NCBI RefSeq assembly: GCF_026891935.1
Contig: NZ_JAPTGC010000001.1
Span: 62,001-126,000 of the forward strand
Direction: 5' to 3'
Length of the DNA stretch: 64,000 nt
From: Methanocorpusculum vombati
Lineage (GTDB): Archaea; Halobacteriota; Methanomicrobia; Methanomicrobiales; Methanocorpusculaceae
The notes below the pieces were generated by a model, which worked only from the letters and a program-made list of their open reading frames with translations, ran no database searches and had not been told where the DNA came from. This document shows positions 8,824 through 16,968 of the stretch, piece by piece (position 1 is the stretch's first letter; every line of letters starts with the position of its first letter). The position numbers were made by a program, and so were the translations under genes.

Positions 8824-10386
8824 GTGTTAGACTGGAACTTAATCGGCATCGGAACAGCGTTTATCATCTATTTCGCTGCAATGATCTACATCGGGTTCTT
8901 CTACTTCAAGAAGACCAAAACCACAAGTGACTACGTGCTGGGCGGCCGCAAACTGCATCCGTTTGTTGCAGCAATGTCTGCGGAAGCATCCGACATGAGC
9001 GGATGGCTGCTTCTTGGTCTGCCGGGTCTTGCCTATGCAACCGGCATGTCCGCAGCCGGCTGGACCGCAATCGGTCTTGCAATCGGAACCTACCTGAACT
9101 GGCGGTTCATTGCAAAACGCCTGAGAATTTATACGCACAAAGCAAAGGACTCACTGACTATTCCCGAGTTCATCACGAACCGCTTCCGGGAAAAGAAAGG
9201 ATTCATCACCGCGATCGCATCCATCTTTATTCTGATCTTCTTCATCGTCTACACCTCCGCCCAGTTCAAGGCGGGAGGCGTTCTGTTCAGCTCGCTGATG
9301 ACGATCTACGGTGTTGATTTAAGCTCGTTCGGCATTGCAGACGCAGCCTCGCTCTACATTGCAGGCGTGCTGATCTGTGCACTGATTGTGGTCTGCTACA
9401 CCTTTACCGGAGGATTCAAAGCAGTCTGCATCACCGACACCATCCAGGGACTGTTAATGCTGTTTGCCCTGATTCTTGTACCGCTCATCGCCTGCGTGAT
9501 CCTGTTTGGCGAGGGGGCAAGCTTTGCCTCCATTGACCCGCAGATGTTCTCGCTGTTCCATGAGTATAATGCAGCAAGCGGTATCTTTGAGTTCGTCTCG
9601 GTCTTCACGATCGTGTCCGGACTTGCCTGGGGATTCGGCTACTTCGGCCAGCCGCACATTCTCCCGCGGTTCATGGCAATCGAAGATCCCGAAGAGGTGC
9701 CAAAGGCACGGATGGCCGCAATGGTCTGGGTAATTCTTTCCCTGTCCGCTGCAATCTTTGTCGGTCTCGTAGGCCAGCTGCTGTTCCCGAACCCCGCACT
9801 GGTCGGCGACTCGGAACAGATCTTTATTCAGATGACCGGCAGTGTGTTCGGTGCAATTCCGTTTATTGCAGGCATCATCTACTGCGGTATCCTTGGAGCC
9901 GTCATGAGTACGGCCTCCTCCCAGCTGCTGGTGGCATCCTCGGCAATCTCGCAGGATCTCTACAAGAACTTAATCAACAAATCCGCACCCGACCGGAGAC
10001 TCCTGTGGATTTCCCGGGTGACGGTTCTGATCGTCTCCGCCATTGCAATCGTCCTCTCACTGGATCAGGCAAGCACGGTGTTCAACATTGTCTCAAACGC
10101 CTGGGCAGGATTCGGCTGCACGTTTGGTACGGTGATTCTCCTCGGTCTCTTCTGGAAACGGATGAACTGGCAGGGAGCACTCGCCGGAATCATTGTCGGA
10201 GGCGCGGTCTCGCTCGGATGGGGTACGTACCTGACCGCGGTTACCGGCCTCTATGAGATGGTGCCGGGCGTGATTGCAAGTCTGCTCGCAATTTACCTTG
10301 TCTCAAAGTTCACCGCCGAGCCGGAGAAGGAAGTCACCGACATGTACGATGAGTACGTGGCAGCAATCGGTGACCGGAGTACCTGA
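8824..10386 (+). CDS. putP: Sodium:solute symporter (SSS family, PutP-like)
   Basis: Sodium-coupled importer of the SSS family, closest in pattern to sodium/proline symporters. I choose the GTG at 8824 (M-LDWNLIGIG), with GGGGGA just upstream; an in-frame start at 8758 would add 22 hydrophilic residues unlike the family. The protein then has 520 residues and about 13 membrane segments. SSDYVLGGR-like SDYVLGGRKLH, SAEASDMSGWLLLGLPG and the FGYFGQPHILPRF loop are conserved PutP features; the residues around SDMSGW form the sodium and proline site region. Proline (or a betaine-like osmolyte) is the probable substrate, but this is family inference. It stands alone, divergent from the peroxiredoxin gene. 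Confidence 0.88.
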   Translation: MLDWNLIGIGTAFIIYFAAMIYIGFFYFKKTKTTSDYVLGGRKLHPFVAAMSAEASDMSGWLLLGLPGLAYATGMSAAGWTAIGLAIGTYLNWRFIAKRLRIYTHKAKDSLTIPEFITNRFREKKGFITAIASIFILIFFIVYTSAQFKAGGVLFSSLMTIYGVDLSSFGIADAASLYIAGVLICALIVVCYTFTGGFKAVCITDTIQGLLMLFALILVPLIACVILFGEGASFASIDPQMFSLFHEYNAASGIFEFVSVFTIVSGLAWGFGYFGQPHILPRFMAIEDPEEVPKARMAAMVWVILSLSAAIFVGLVGQLLFPNPALVGDSEQIFIQMTGSVFGAIPFIAGIIYCGILGAVMSTASSQLLVASSAISQDLYKNLINKSAPDRRLLWISRVTVLIVSAIAIVLSLDQASTVFNIVSNAWAGFGCTFGTVILLGLFWKRMNWQGALAGIIVGGAVSLGWGTYLTAVTGLYEMVPGVIASLLAIYLVSKFTAEPEKEVTDMYDEYVAAIGDRST

Positions 10387-10830
10387 AAGACTCCTCCCTA
10401 TTTTTTCAGATCTGTTTCGATCCCGCCGACCTGACGAGTGTTTGTCCACATTTTTCATGTACTGCGGGAGATCCCTATTCACCGGGGAAAAAATCATGAG
10501 TCTGCACCCTGGCAGTACTACCGGGATGTTACCTCTGATGCGAATCACACGAAACAGATGCCTGTGTCAACGCATATGCCGCGTATACATAAACCAAATA
10601 ACACCATGGAAAAGAGCACCAAAACATATCCTTCAGCCGGACCTGACCACTGCATCCCTGTACCGGTCGGGGAGTAAGGCACCGGCTGAAGTTCGTCGCT
10701 GTCCCGCGAATTGCAGATGTATGAATTCCTCACGGGTCTGCGATTTTCCGAAACGATTCATGCTGTGTGACAGTTTTGGAGTAATATCCGGTGGCAGGGC
10801 ATGCCAACAACATGGGTGTAGCAACGAAAC
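10387..10830. other. Gene-poor stretch after the symporter
   Basis: 444 bp without a gene I can support. Several open frames run across it on both strands but none shows a recognisable family or a good ribosome site. Confidence 0.4.
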
Positions 10831-11068
10831 CATGAAAAAGAAGACCTCCTTCTCTGGTGCCGGATGTACTTTTCGCGGTGCCGCAGATACACGGCCGCCG
10901 GATATTACAATCTATAATCTGGATGATGATATTAATAAATCTCTTGAGCATAAATTAGGTTTAGCTCAGAAACCCGTACTTCGTGACAGAGCACCACAGG
11001 GAAACGGGACACGTATCTGCCGTAAAAACATCATAATTCCGGACGGGAATAATCATCGCGCGGATTGA
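10831..11068 (+). pseudogene. Possible remnant of a ribbon-helix-helix antitoxin
   Basis: A 78-residue frame starting MKKKTSFSG contains DITIYNLDDDINKSLEHKL, which looks like the strand plus first helix of FitA/Arc-type ribbon-helix-helix antitoxins (usual form ITIRNLDDDVK). The expected second helix does not follow in any frame, and no PIN-type toxin lies next to it. It may be an antitoxin relic or chance. It ends six bases from the convergent DUF2812 gene. Confidence 0.25.
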
Positions 11069-11074
11069 AAAAAA

Positions 11075-11629
11075 TTATTCGTGAATATTCTGTTCAGCAG
11101 AAAGCTCCCGGGTTTTGGCACGCGGCGACCTTCCCACATAATAGAACAGACATCCAAGCACAAGAAAGATCGATCCAAACAGAAAGTTGAACAGCGGTTC
11201 GCCTGTTCCGGACACGAGCCGGTACAACCCGACACCAATGTTCACGGAGGAGGCAAAGATCTCAAGAAACGCCAGAACGTTCCAGAGAGTCGTAATGTTC
11301 TGGTAGTGATTCAGCGCAGAACGGGTATCCGTGTACAGATCAAACGGGCCGTCGGCGGCTCTCTTCCGCAGATACACCCACCGCAGATGCGTTGCAACAC
11401 AGGCAATCCCCGCCCCTTCCAGAAATCCGAGATAGGCCATACTCTCCGGCTTTGACGGCAGATCTTCCAGCAGTTCTATTCGGTAGAGGTACTCGCCCGG
11501 CTCGCACTCCTCAAACACATACCGCCCCCAGGAATAACTGTACAGTGCAAAACCCTTTGCAGCCATTTTATTGAGCCATTTCTCCTCCTTTTCATAATTC
11601 CAGTAGAACTTCCAGATCACACTCTTCAT
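11075..11629 (-). CDS. DUF2812 membrane protein, partner of the PadR regulator
   Basis: A 184-residue protein. The N-terminal WNYEKEEKWLNKMAAKGFAL motif is the hallmark of DUF2812 proteins. Two membrane segments follow near residues 115-135 and 145-165. Its ATG overlaps the stop of the PadR gene by ATGA, so the pair is translated together. In Firmicutes the same pairing of PadR with DUF2812 is common, and the membrane protein is thought to belong to a PadR-controlled envelope response; its molecular role is not known. The presence of a mostly bacterial pair in this archaeon suggests horizontal transfer (inference). Confidence 0.75.
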   Translation of the reverse strand: MKSVIWKFYWNYEKEEKWLNKMAAKGFALYSYSWGRYVFEECEPGEYLYRIELLEDLPSKPESMAYLGFLEGAGIACVATHLRWVYLRKRAADGPFDLYTDTRSALNHYQNITTLWNVLAFLEIFASSVNIGVGLYRLVSGTGEPLFNFLFGSIFLVLGCLFYYVGRSPRAKTRELSAEQNIHE

Positions 11630-11943
11630 AATTGCTCCATCATTTTTCCGTTTTCAATCAGTTCCCGCAGACGCAAAATCTCATTTTTCACCGCCGCACG
11701 ACCGGCGGCGGTAATGATATACTCCTTCTTTCTCGACACCGCAGAGTCACCTGCAGATGCAATCCACTGCCGGTCCAGCAGGGTATTGATTGCACCATAC
11801 AGTGTTCCCGCACCGAGATGTACCCGATCATTTGACATCTCGCGGACTTTCTGCATAATCCCGTACCCGTGCAGGGGAGAGTACAGCGACAGCAGAATAT
11901 AGTACGCCGCCTCCGTCAGCGGGCCGTTTTCCGTAGGCTGCAT
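11626..11943 (-). CDS. PadR family transcriptional regulator
   Basis: A 105-residue winged-helix repressor. The PadR core is clear: LTEAAYYILLSLYSPLHGYG (helix 1-2), VHLGAGTLYGAINTLLDRQW (recognition helix and wing start) and KKEYIITAAGRAAV (wing). The short C-terminal helix is of the size typical for subfamily 2 PadR proteins. It is first in a two-gene operon with the DUF2812 protein. The 140 bp upstream hold a cluster of CCGATA half-sites arranged as inverted repeats, the likely operator for autorepression, and possibly for control of the divergent gap gene. Confidence 0.9.
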   Translation of the reverse strand: MQPTENGPLTEAAYYILLSLYSPLHGYGIMQKVREMSNDRVHLGAGTLYGAINTLLDRQWIASAGDSAVSRKKEYIITAAGRAAVKNEILRLRELIENGKMMEQL

Positions 11944-11974
11944 AAGAGATTATCACCCGAAATTATTTCGTCTC

Positions 11975-12030
11975 CCGATATATCGGAATTCGTACTATAG
12001 ATGTATCGGGAGCCGATATAATACTATCGG
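11975..12030. promoter_or_regulatory. Repeated CCGATA/TATCGG operator between padR and gap
   Basis: Three overlapping inverted repeats built from one hexamer: CCGATATATCGG at 11975-11986 (no spacer), TATCGG-GAG-CCGATA at 12004-12018, and CCGATA-N6-TATCGG at 12013-12030. Five half-sites in 56 bp of divergent intergenic DNA next to a padR start strongly suggest PadR binding. The site may also affect gap, whose ATG is at 12084. Confidence 0.65.
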
Positions 12031-12083
12031 CAACGAAGTACTGGATACGCTTTTATGATACCGAAGAGAAAGCATACTGTATT

Positions 12084-13109
12084 ATGATCAAGGTCGCAGT
12101 CAATGGCTACGGGACTATCGGAAAACGTGTGGCCGATGCAGTCTCCGCACAGCCTGACATGGAAATCATCGGTGTTTCCAAGACAAAACCCGGCGCAGAA
12201 GCATTTGTCGCAAAAGAGCGGGGATACCCGCTCTATATCGCAGACATCTCCAAAAAGGAAACCTTTGAAAAAGCAGGCATTCCGGTTGCGGGAAGTGTTG
12301 AGGAGATGATCCAGAAAGCCGACATTGTGGTCGATGCAACGCCCGGAGGCGTAGGTGAAGGCAACAAAGCGCTGTACGAAAAATACGGCAGAAAAGCCAT
12401 CTGGGAAGGCGGCGAGGATCATGAGGTCGCGGGATTCTCCTTTAACTCCTCCTGCAACTACGCGGATGCAGTCGGCAGACAGTATGCCCGTGTTGTCTCC
12501 TGCAACACGACCGGACTTTGCCGGATCATCAACCTCATCGACTCGGCCTTCGGTGTCAAAAAAGTCCGGGCAACCATGGTTCGCCGCGGAGGCGATCCGG
12601 GCGACATCAAACGCGGACCTATTGATGCAATCGTCCTGAACCCGGTCACGATTCCCTCGCACCACGGCCCGGATGTCCAGAGTGTTTTGCCGCACATCAA
12701 CATCGTCACCTCCGCCATGATCGTGCCGACAACGCTGATGCACATGCACTTCCTCAACATGGAACTGAAGAACCCGGCAACCAAAGAGCAGGTGATCGAT
12801 CTGATTAAGGCACACTCGCGTCTTGGCTTAATCGAAAAGAGTACCGGCATCACCAGCACGGCACAGCTCAAGGAGTACACCTCCGATCTCCTTCGTCCGC
12901 GTGGAGACCTCTGGGAGAACGGTATCTTCAAGGACTCGATCTCCGTTCTTGACGGAACCGATCTCTATCTGTTCCAGGCAATCCATCAGGAAGCAGACGT
13001 TGTCGTGGAAACGGTGGACTGCATCCGGGCGATGGCGGGCAATGTTGCGTCCGCAGCCGAATCGATTGCGATCACCAACAAAGCGATCGGCCTGACGGCT
13101 ATCCGCTAA
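12084..13109 (+). CDS. gap: Glyceraldehyde-3-phosphate dehydrogenase, archaeal type II
   Basis: Phosphorylating GAPDH that interconverts glyceraldehyde 3-phosphate and 1,3-bisphosphoglycerate in the cytoplasm, mainly for gluconeogenesis in methanogens. The NAD(P)-binding start VAVNGYGTIGKRVADAV (residues 4-20) and the catalytic SCNTTG with Cys140 are intact, and HHGPDVQSV is the conserved stretch holding the active-site histidine. Length 341 matches archaeal enzymes (about 335-343). The following WG/phosphatase gene begins 11 bp after the stop, so they may be cotranscribed. Upstream lies the PadR-type operator shared with the divergent gene. Confidence 0.97.
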   Translation: MIKVAVNGYGTIGKRVADAVSAQPDMEIIGVSKTKPGAEAFVAKERGYPLYIADISKKETFEKAGIPVAGSVEEMIQKADIVVDATPGGVGEGNKALYEKYGRKAIWEGGEDHEVAGFSFNSSCNYADAVGRQYARVVSCNTTGLCRIINLIDSAFGVKKVRATMVRRGGDPGDIKRGPIDAIVLNPVTIPSHHGPDVQSVLPHINIVTSAMIVPTTLMHMHFLNMELKNPATKEQVIDLIKAHSRLGLIEKSTGITSTAQLKEYTSDLLRPRGDLWENGIFKDSISVLDGTDLYLFQAIHQEADVVVETVDCIRAMAGNVASAAESIAITNKAIGLTAIR

Positions 13110-13120
13110 CTCTTTTTTGT

Positions 13121-14308
13121 ATGGACTTTGACGATCTGATCATCAGCCCGGACGCAACGCATCACCTGTACTGCGGCAGCCCTATCTATGAACGCCGGTT
13201 TGACTGTGTCGGTCCGTTCTGTTTCCCGGGACTTGCCGCGGTCCGTGACGGAGAGGGAGCATACCACATAAATTTTCTCGGGGAGCCCGCATACAACGAA
13301 CGGTACGCATGGACGGGAGATTTTTCCGAGGGTGTTGCGCCCGTCCAGAACCGGGACGGGCGGTATCTCTTCATCGATGAAGCGGGAAAACCCATCGCCT
13401 TTGAGACGTATCTGTATGCAACCGGATTTTCCGAAGGGTCCGCAGTGGTGTATCATGAAACACTTGGCGCAACCCACATTACCACCGCAGGAGAACTGCT
13501 CTACGGTGACTGGTACTACGATGCCCGCCCGTTTTCCGGGGGGAGGGCATACGTCCGCGATGAGAGAGGATGGCTTTTCATCAGTCCGGACGGATCGATC
13601 CTGGAACGAACCGGAGAACCCGCCGAACCGTTTCCGCTGTGCGGAACGGTCCGCTACATCCCGCCGGAAAATCCGATACCGGCAGTCCTGCGGGACACCG
13701 CGTGGGATGCGGCAGCAGTTCTGATGCGGCACGGGGAACGCGAACCGTTCATCAAAGGTCAGCCCGGTTCGACCAAGGTTCTCACGGCACGGGGAAAGCG
13801 GCAGTCGCGGGCCTTCGGCGCTGCGCTGCCGAAGGTACCGCTCCGGACATACGCAAGCCCGATGGTACGGTGTGTTCAGACCGGCGATGAAATTTTAGCC
13901 GGTGCAGGCGTTTCGGGTGAAACAAAAAAGAGTCTGATGCTGGGAACACCCAGCGCCTACGTTGCGGATGACGACATTGTCAGAGAGTTCTACGTCGTAA
14001 ACCCGGTCAAGATCATGAGCCTCCGATACGTTGCGGGCGAGACACTGCCCGGCCACTATCCGGTCACGGAAGGAACACGGCGAATGTTTGATTTTGTTTC
14101 CGGTACACTTGCTGAAGGGGAGATCTCCGTCTGTGTGACGCATGACGCATGGATCGTTCCGTTTGTATCGATTCTGACCGGTTACGACTTCACCGACGAC
14201 TGGCCGGGTTTTCTGGACGGCTGCATTCTGCTGCGCCGCGGCGGGGCATACTACCTCTGGTGGCGGGGGGAAGAACATCTGCTGGATCTCTCTCCTCTCC
14301 GTGAATAA
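13121..14308 (+). CDS. WG-repeat protein fused to a histidine-phosphatase domain
   Basis: A 395-residue two-part protein. Residues about 15-180 carry WG (KWG) repeats, visible as FSEGVAPVQNRDGRYLFID and FSEGSAVVYHETLG plus a third, degenerate FSGGRAYVRDERGWLFIS. Residues about 195-385 form a histidine phosphatase domain: MRHGER (nucleophile His), SPMVRCVQTG (second Arg region) and VTHDAW (second His). WG repeats usually mediate binding, often to other proteins or surface polymers, whereas histidine phosphatases dephosphorylate small molecules or proteins. No signal peptide is seen, so it should act in the cytoplasm. It sits 11 bp behind gap, possibly linking it to a phosphorylated glycolytic compound, which is speculation. 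Confidence 0.75.
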   Translation: MDFDDLIISPDATHHLYCGSPIYERRFDCVGPFCFPGLAAVRDGEGAYHINFLGEPAYNERYAWTGDFSEGVAPVQNRDGRYLFIDEAGKPIAFETYLYATGFSEGSAVVYHETLGATHITTAGELLYGDWYYDARPFSGGRAYVRDERGWLFISPDGSILERTGEPAEPFPLCGTVRYIPPENPIPAVLRDTAWDAAAVLMRHGEREPFIKGQPGSTKVLTARGKRQSRAFGAALPKVPLRTYASPMVRCVQTGDEILAGAGVSGETKKSLMLGTPSAYVADDDIVREFYVVNPVKIMSLRYVAGETLPGHYPVTEGTRRMFDFVSGTLAEGEISVCVTHDAWIVPFVSILTGYDFTDDWPGFLDGCILLRRGGAYYLWWRGEEHLLDLSPLRE

Positions 14309-14359
14309 CACGCTGCATCCACTAACCCGGTATCTACCGGATAACTGCGTTTTTCCACG

Positions 14360-14566
14360 TCAACGAAGAACCTTACATATACCATTCCGGCATCCCATTG
14401 CGCAGGGTCGGTCCTTTTCAACGGAAAAGGAAGTCCCAGCAGACTCTTCCAGAGAGATCATACCAAGCGGACCGATACATCCCGCATGAGTACAGTAGAT
14501 CACCCGATGATTTCCTTTTACCGCCACAGAAAAGATACGACAAAAATGGTGGAGAAGGGTATGCAT
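14360..14566 (-). CDS. Possible small ORF behind the GAF gene
   Basis: A 68-codon frame beginning MHTLLHHF one base after the GAF gene stop (TAAGATG), so reinitiation is possible. It has four cysteines and no recognised family. The DNA before its ATG copies the DNA before the GAF gene start, so it may be a leftover of a third repeat unit rather than a gene. Confidence 0.2.
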   Translation of the reverse strand: MHTLLHHFCRIFSVAVKGNHRVIYCTHAGCIGPLGMISLEESAGTSFSVEKDRPCAMGCRNGICKVLR

Positions 14567-14567
14567 C

Positions 14568-15011
14568 TTACTCCTCCCGGGAAATTCTTCCCATCGCAAG
14601 ACCAGCAAGATCGGTAAAAATACCGAGAACACTGCAGACCTCCGGACTGATACCGTCCCCGGGGAAAAGGACGGCCAGTACTCCGCAGGTACCGGACAGA
14701 CCGGAGATTGGCAGGAACCGGAACGAAACGGACGACAGTGTCCCGGTCCCAGCCCCAATCTCCGCACTGTTCTGAAATGCAAGAGCCGCAGCAGACATAT
14801 CCGAATCAGGAACCGGAACTCCCGCAGTTGCAGGAACTAGCCCGGTACCGTCCGGAATCAGAACAACCGCATCCAGTCCGAAACTTTCCCGGACAGTGGA
14901 AACAACAGCTTCCGCAATCTCTGGTACATCTACAGCACATGCAAGTTTCTGGGACATTGTTTCCACAAAGAAACAATCCCGCATATGTTCAAGAACTTCA
15001 GACATCCGCAT
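14568..15011 (-). CDS. GAF-domain protein duplicated from the KdpD C-terminus
   Basis: Starting at the ATG of MRMSEVLEHM (15011; a second ATG is at 15005), this 147-residue protein is a single GAF-like domain. Its sequence parallels the last 140 residues of the neighbouring KdpD segment by segment: MSQKLACAVDV versus MSQKLAGTTMV, VSTVRESFGLDAVVLIPDG versus TSSVRENFGWETIVLVPGG, and an identical TDLAGLAMGR/ADLAGLAMGR ending. It overlaps the kdpD stop by about a dozen bases. It is best explained as a partial tandem duplication. It may form heterodimers with KdpD or sense the same signal; this is inference. Confidence 0.7.
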   Translation of the reverse strand: MRMSEVLEHMRDCFFVETMSQKLACAVDVPEIAEAVVSTVRESFGLDAVVLIPDGTGLVPATAGVPVPDSDMSAAALAFQNSAEIGAGTGTLSSVSFRFLPISGLSGTCGVLAVLFPGDGISPEVCSVLGIFTDLAGLAMGRISREE

Positions 15012-16965
15012 CTGCCTCCCGGAAAACTCTTCCCATCGCAAGGCCGGCAAGATCCGCAAATGCTGTCAGAATCCTGCCGGTATCCGGAGAAATAACACCA
15101 TCTACATCCGTCGGACGGACGCCAAGAACACCAAGAACACGTTCCGGTGTCCTGATGGGGACAAAACGGAACGACGAGGAATGCAGTGTATCCGTATCAT
15201 ACCCGGCAACCTCAATGTTCATAAATGCCCAAAAGGCGACGGCCAGATCCTTTTCATCGATAACTGCACCATTCTCTACCGGAATCGGTACCAGTCCGGT
15301 ACCTCCGGGAACCAGAACAATTGTTTCCCATCCGAAATTTTCCCGGACAGATGAGGTCAGTACATCGGCGACTTCCGAAACCATGGTAGTCCCGGCAAGC
15401 TTCTGCGACATCCGGTACAACATCGCACTCTCATGTTCACGACTGCGGGCAGCTGCCGCATCCTCCCGGGAACGGGCAATCAGCCGGCTCAGGACAATGC
15501 CGATCGCGAGCATCCCGCAGATCAAAACCATTCCTGACGGATCAAAGACGTGGAACGTATAGTACGGCTGAACGAGGAAGAAATCAAACACGAGAATACT
15601 CAGTACTGCAGAAAGAACCGCCGTCAAAAGACCGCGGCGGATTGCAGAAAGGATGACAACTGCAAAGAACAACAGAATGAGTGCTGACTCAGAGATGTAG
15701 GCTTTTGCAAACTCACCGACAAGAACTGCGGCTGCAACCAGCAGGATACTTTCCGCAATACCCGCAGCTGTCATCTCCGGCCTCAGAGACTCGCGGGATT
15801 TCGGTACATGTTTTTCGTACTCCTCATTCTGGCTGACGATATAGACATCAATATCCCCGCTTTTGTGAATGATATCATCCACAATAGAACCGAAAAGGAG
15901 TTCCTTCCAGCGGGGACGCAGCGTCTTGCCAAGAATGATACGGGTCACATTGTGTTTTTTCGCATAGGAAATAATCGCATCAGGAACCGAGAACGCAAAC
16001 ACGGTATCCGCCTTTGCCCCAAGACTTTCTGCAAGCTTCATTGATTTCCAGATCCTCTCCTTGTCCTCCTTGGGAAGGGCGCGGGTCTTGGGTGTCTCCA
16101 CATACAAGACAGTCCAGTCCACATTCATGCGATCCGCCTGCCGGCGTGCAGTTCTGACCAGTCGTTCAGAAAACGGAGACGGACCAATGGAGATCAAAAG
16201 CCTCTCCGTTGCCGGCCAGGGACCCGGAATGGATCGGGTCTGCATGTAGGCAACCATCTGGCCGTCCACCTGTTTTGCGACTTTTCGCAGGGAAATTTCC
16301 CGGAGGGCATGAAGATTCCCCTCACTAAAGAATTTGCGGACCGCCTGTTCTGCCATCTCGGGTACATAGACCTTCCCGTCATGTAGCCGCTGAATCAGTT
16401 CTGCCGGAGGCAGATCCACGAGTTTAATCTCATCCGCCTCATCGATCACCCGGTCAGGCACCGTTTCATGTACCTGAATGTGTGTAATCTGGGCAACCAC
16501 ATCCCGCAGGCTGTCCAGATGCTGAATATTCAGCGTCGTATACACATCAATGCCGTAAGTCAGAATCTCCTCGACATCCATGTAGCGCTTCGTATGGCGT
16601 GAACCCGGCGCATTGGTATGTGCAAGCTCATCGATCAGAACAACCTGCGGTTTGTCCGCAAGAATCGCGTCCAGATCCGGCTCGTAAAGAAGGGTCGTCC
16701 TGTACTCGATTTTCTTCAGGGGAATCTGCGGAATTCCCGCAATAAGCTTCTGAGTTTCCGGCCGTTTATGGGCCTCAACGTATCCGATCCGGACGTCTAC
16801 TCCTTCGCTGAGGAGCTGGTGGGCAGCCTTGAGCATCTCATAGGTCTTGCCCACCCCCGCCGCATAGCCGAGGAATATTTTGAGCCGTCCGGCTCCTTTC
16901 TTCTCCTCGGCCTTCTGCACATGGGAAAGCAGAGTGTCCGGATCCGGGCGTGTCTCATCTGTCAT
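14998..16965 (-). CDS. kdpD: KdpD-type potassium sensor lacking the histidine kinase domain
   Basis: Residues 1-230 are the KdpD N-terminal domain with Walker A GYAAGVGKTYEM (around residues 28-39) and the Walker B-like VVLIDELAHTNAPGSRH. A universal-stress-protein domain follows (about 245-370, with ILGKTLRPRWKELLFGS), then four membrane segments (about 400-490), then a GAF domain (about 510-650). Bacterial KdpD continues with a phospho-accepting kinase domain; here the protein stops after GAF at 655 residues and no KdpE response regulator is in the window. So it cannot work as a classical two-component sensor. The ATG lies 3 bp after the kdpB stop. Truncated KdpDs are known in archaea and may act directly on the pump. 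Confidence 0.9.
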   Translation of the reverse strand: MTDETRPDPDTLLSHVQKAEEKKGAGRLKIFLGYAAGVGKTYEMLKAAHQLLSEGVDVRIGYVEAHKRPETQKLIAGIPQIPLKKIEYRTTLLYEPDLDAILADKPQVVLIDELAHTNAPGSRHTKRYMDVEEILTYGIDVYTTLNIQHLDSLRDVVAQITHIQVHETVPDRVIDEADEIKLVDLPPAELIQRLHDGKVYVPEMAEQAVRKFFSEGNLHALREISLRKVAKQVDGQMVAYMQTRSIPGPWPATERLLISIGPSPFSERLVRTARRQADRMNVDWTVLYVETPKTRALPKEDKERIWKSMKLAESLGAKADTVFAFSVPDAIISYAKKHNVTRIILGKTLRPRWKELLFGSIVDDIIHKSGDIDVYIVSQNEEYEKHVPKSRESLRPEMTAAGIAESILLVAAAVLVGEFAKAYISESALILLFFAVVILSAIRRGLLTAVLSAVLSILVFDFFLVQPYYTFHVFDPSGMVLICGMLAIGIVLSRLIARSREDAAAARSREHESAMLYRMSQKLAGTTMVSEVADVLTSSVRENFGWETIVLVPGGTGLVPIPVENGAVIDEKDLAVAFWAFMNIEVAGYDTDTLHSSSFRFVPIRTPERVLGVLGVRPTDVDGVISPDTGRILTAFADLAGLAMGRVFREADADV

Positions 16966-16968
16966 AAT

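Noticed and set aside
10274-11068. 264-codon plus-strand frame overlapping the symporter end
   Set aside because: Overlaps the symporter by over 100 bp in another frame and has no family; only its last part is kept as a possible antitoxin remnant.
12024-12815. 263-codon minus-strand frame opposite gap
   Set aside because: Antisense shadow of the GAPDH gene, and it would run through the operator.
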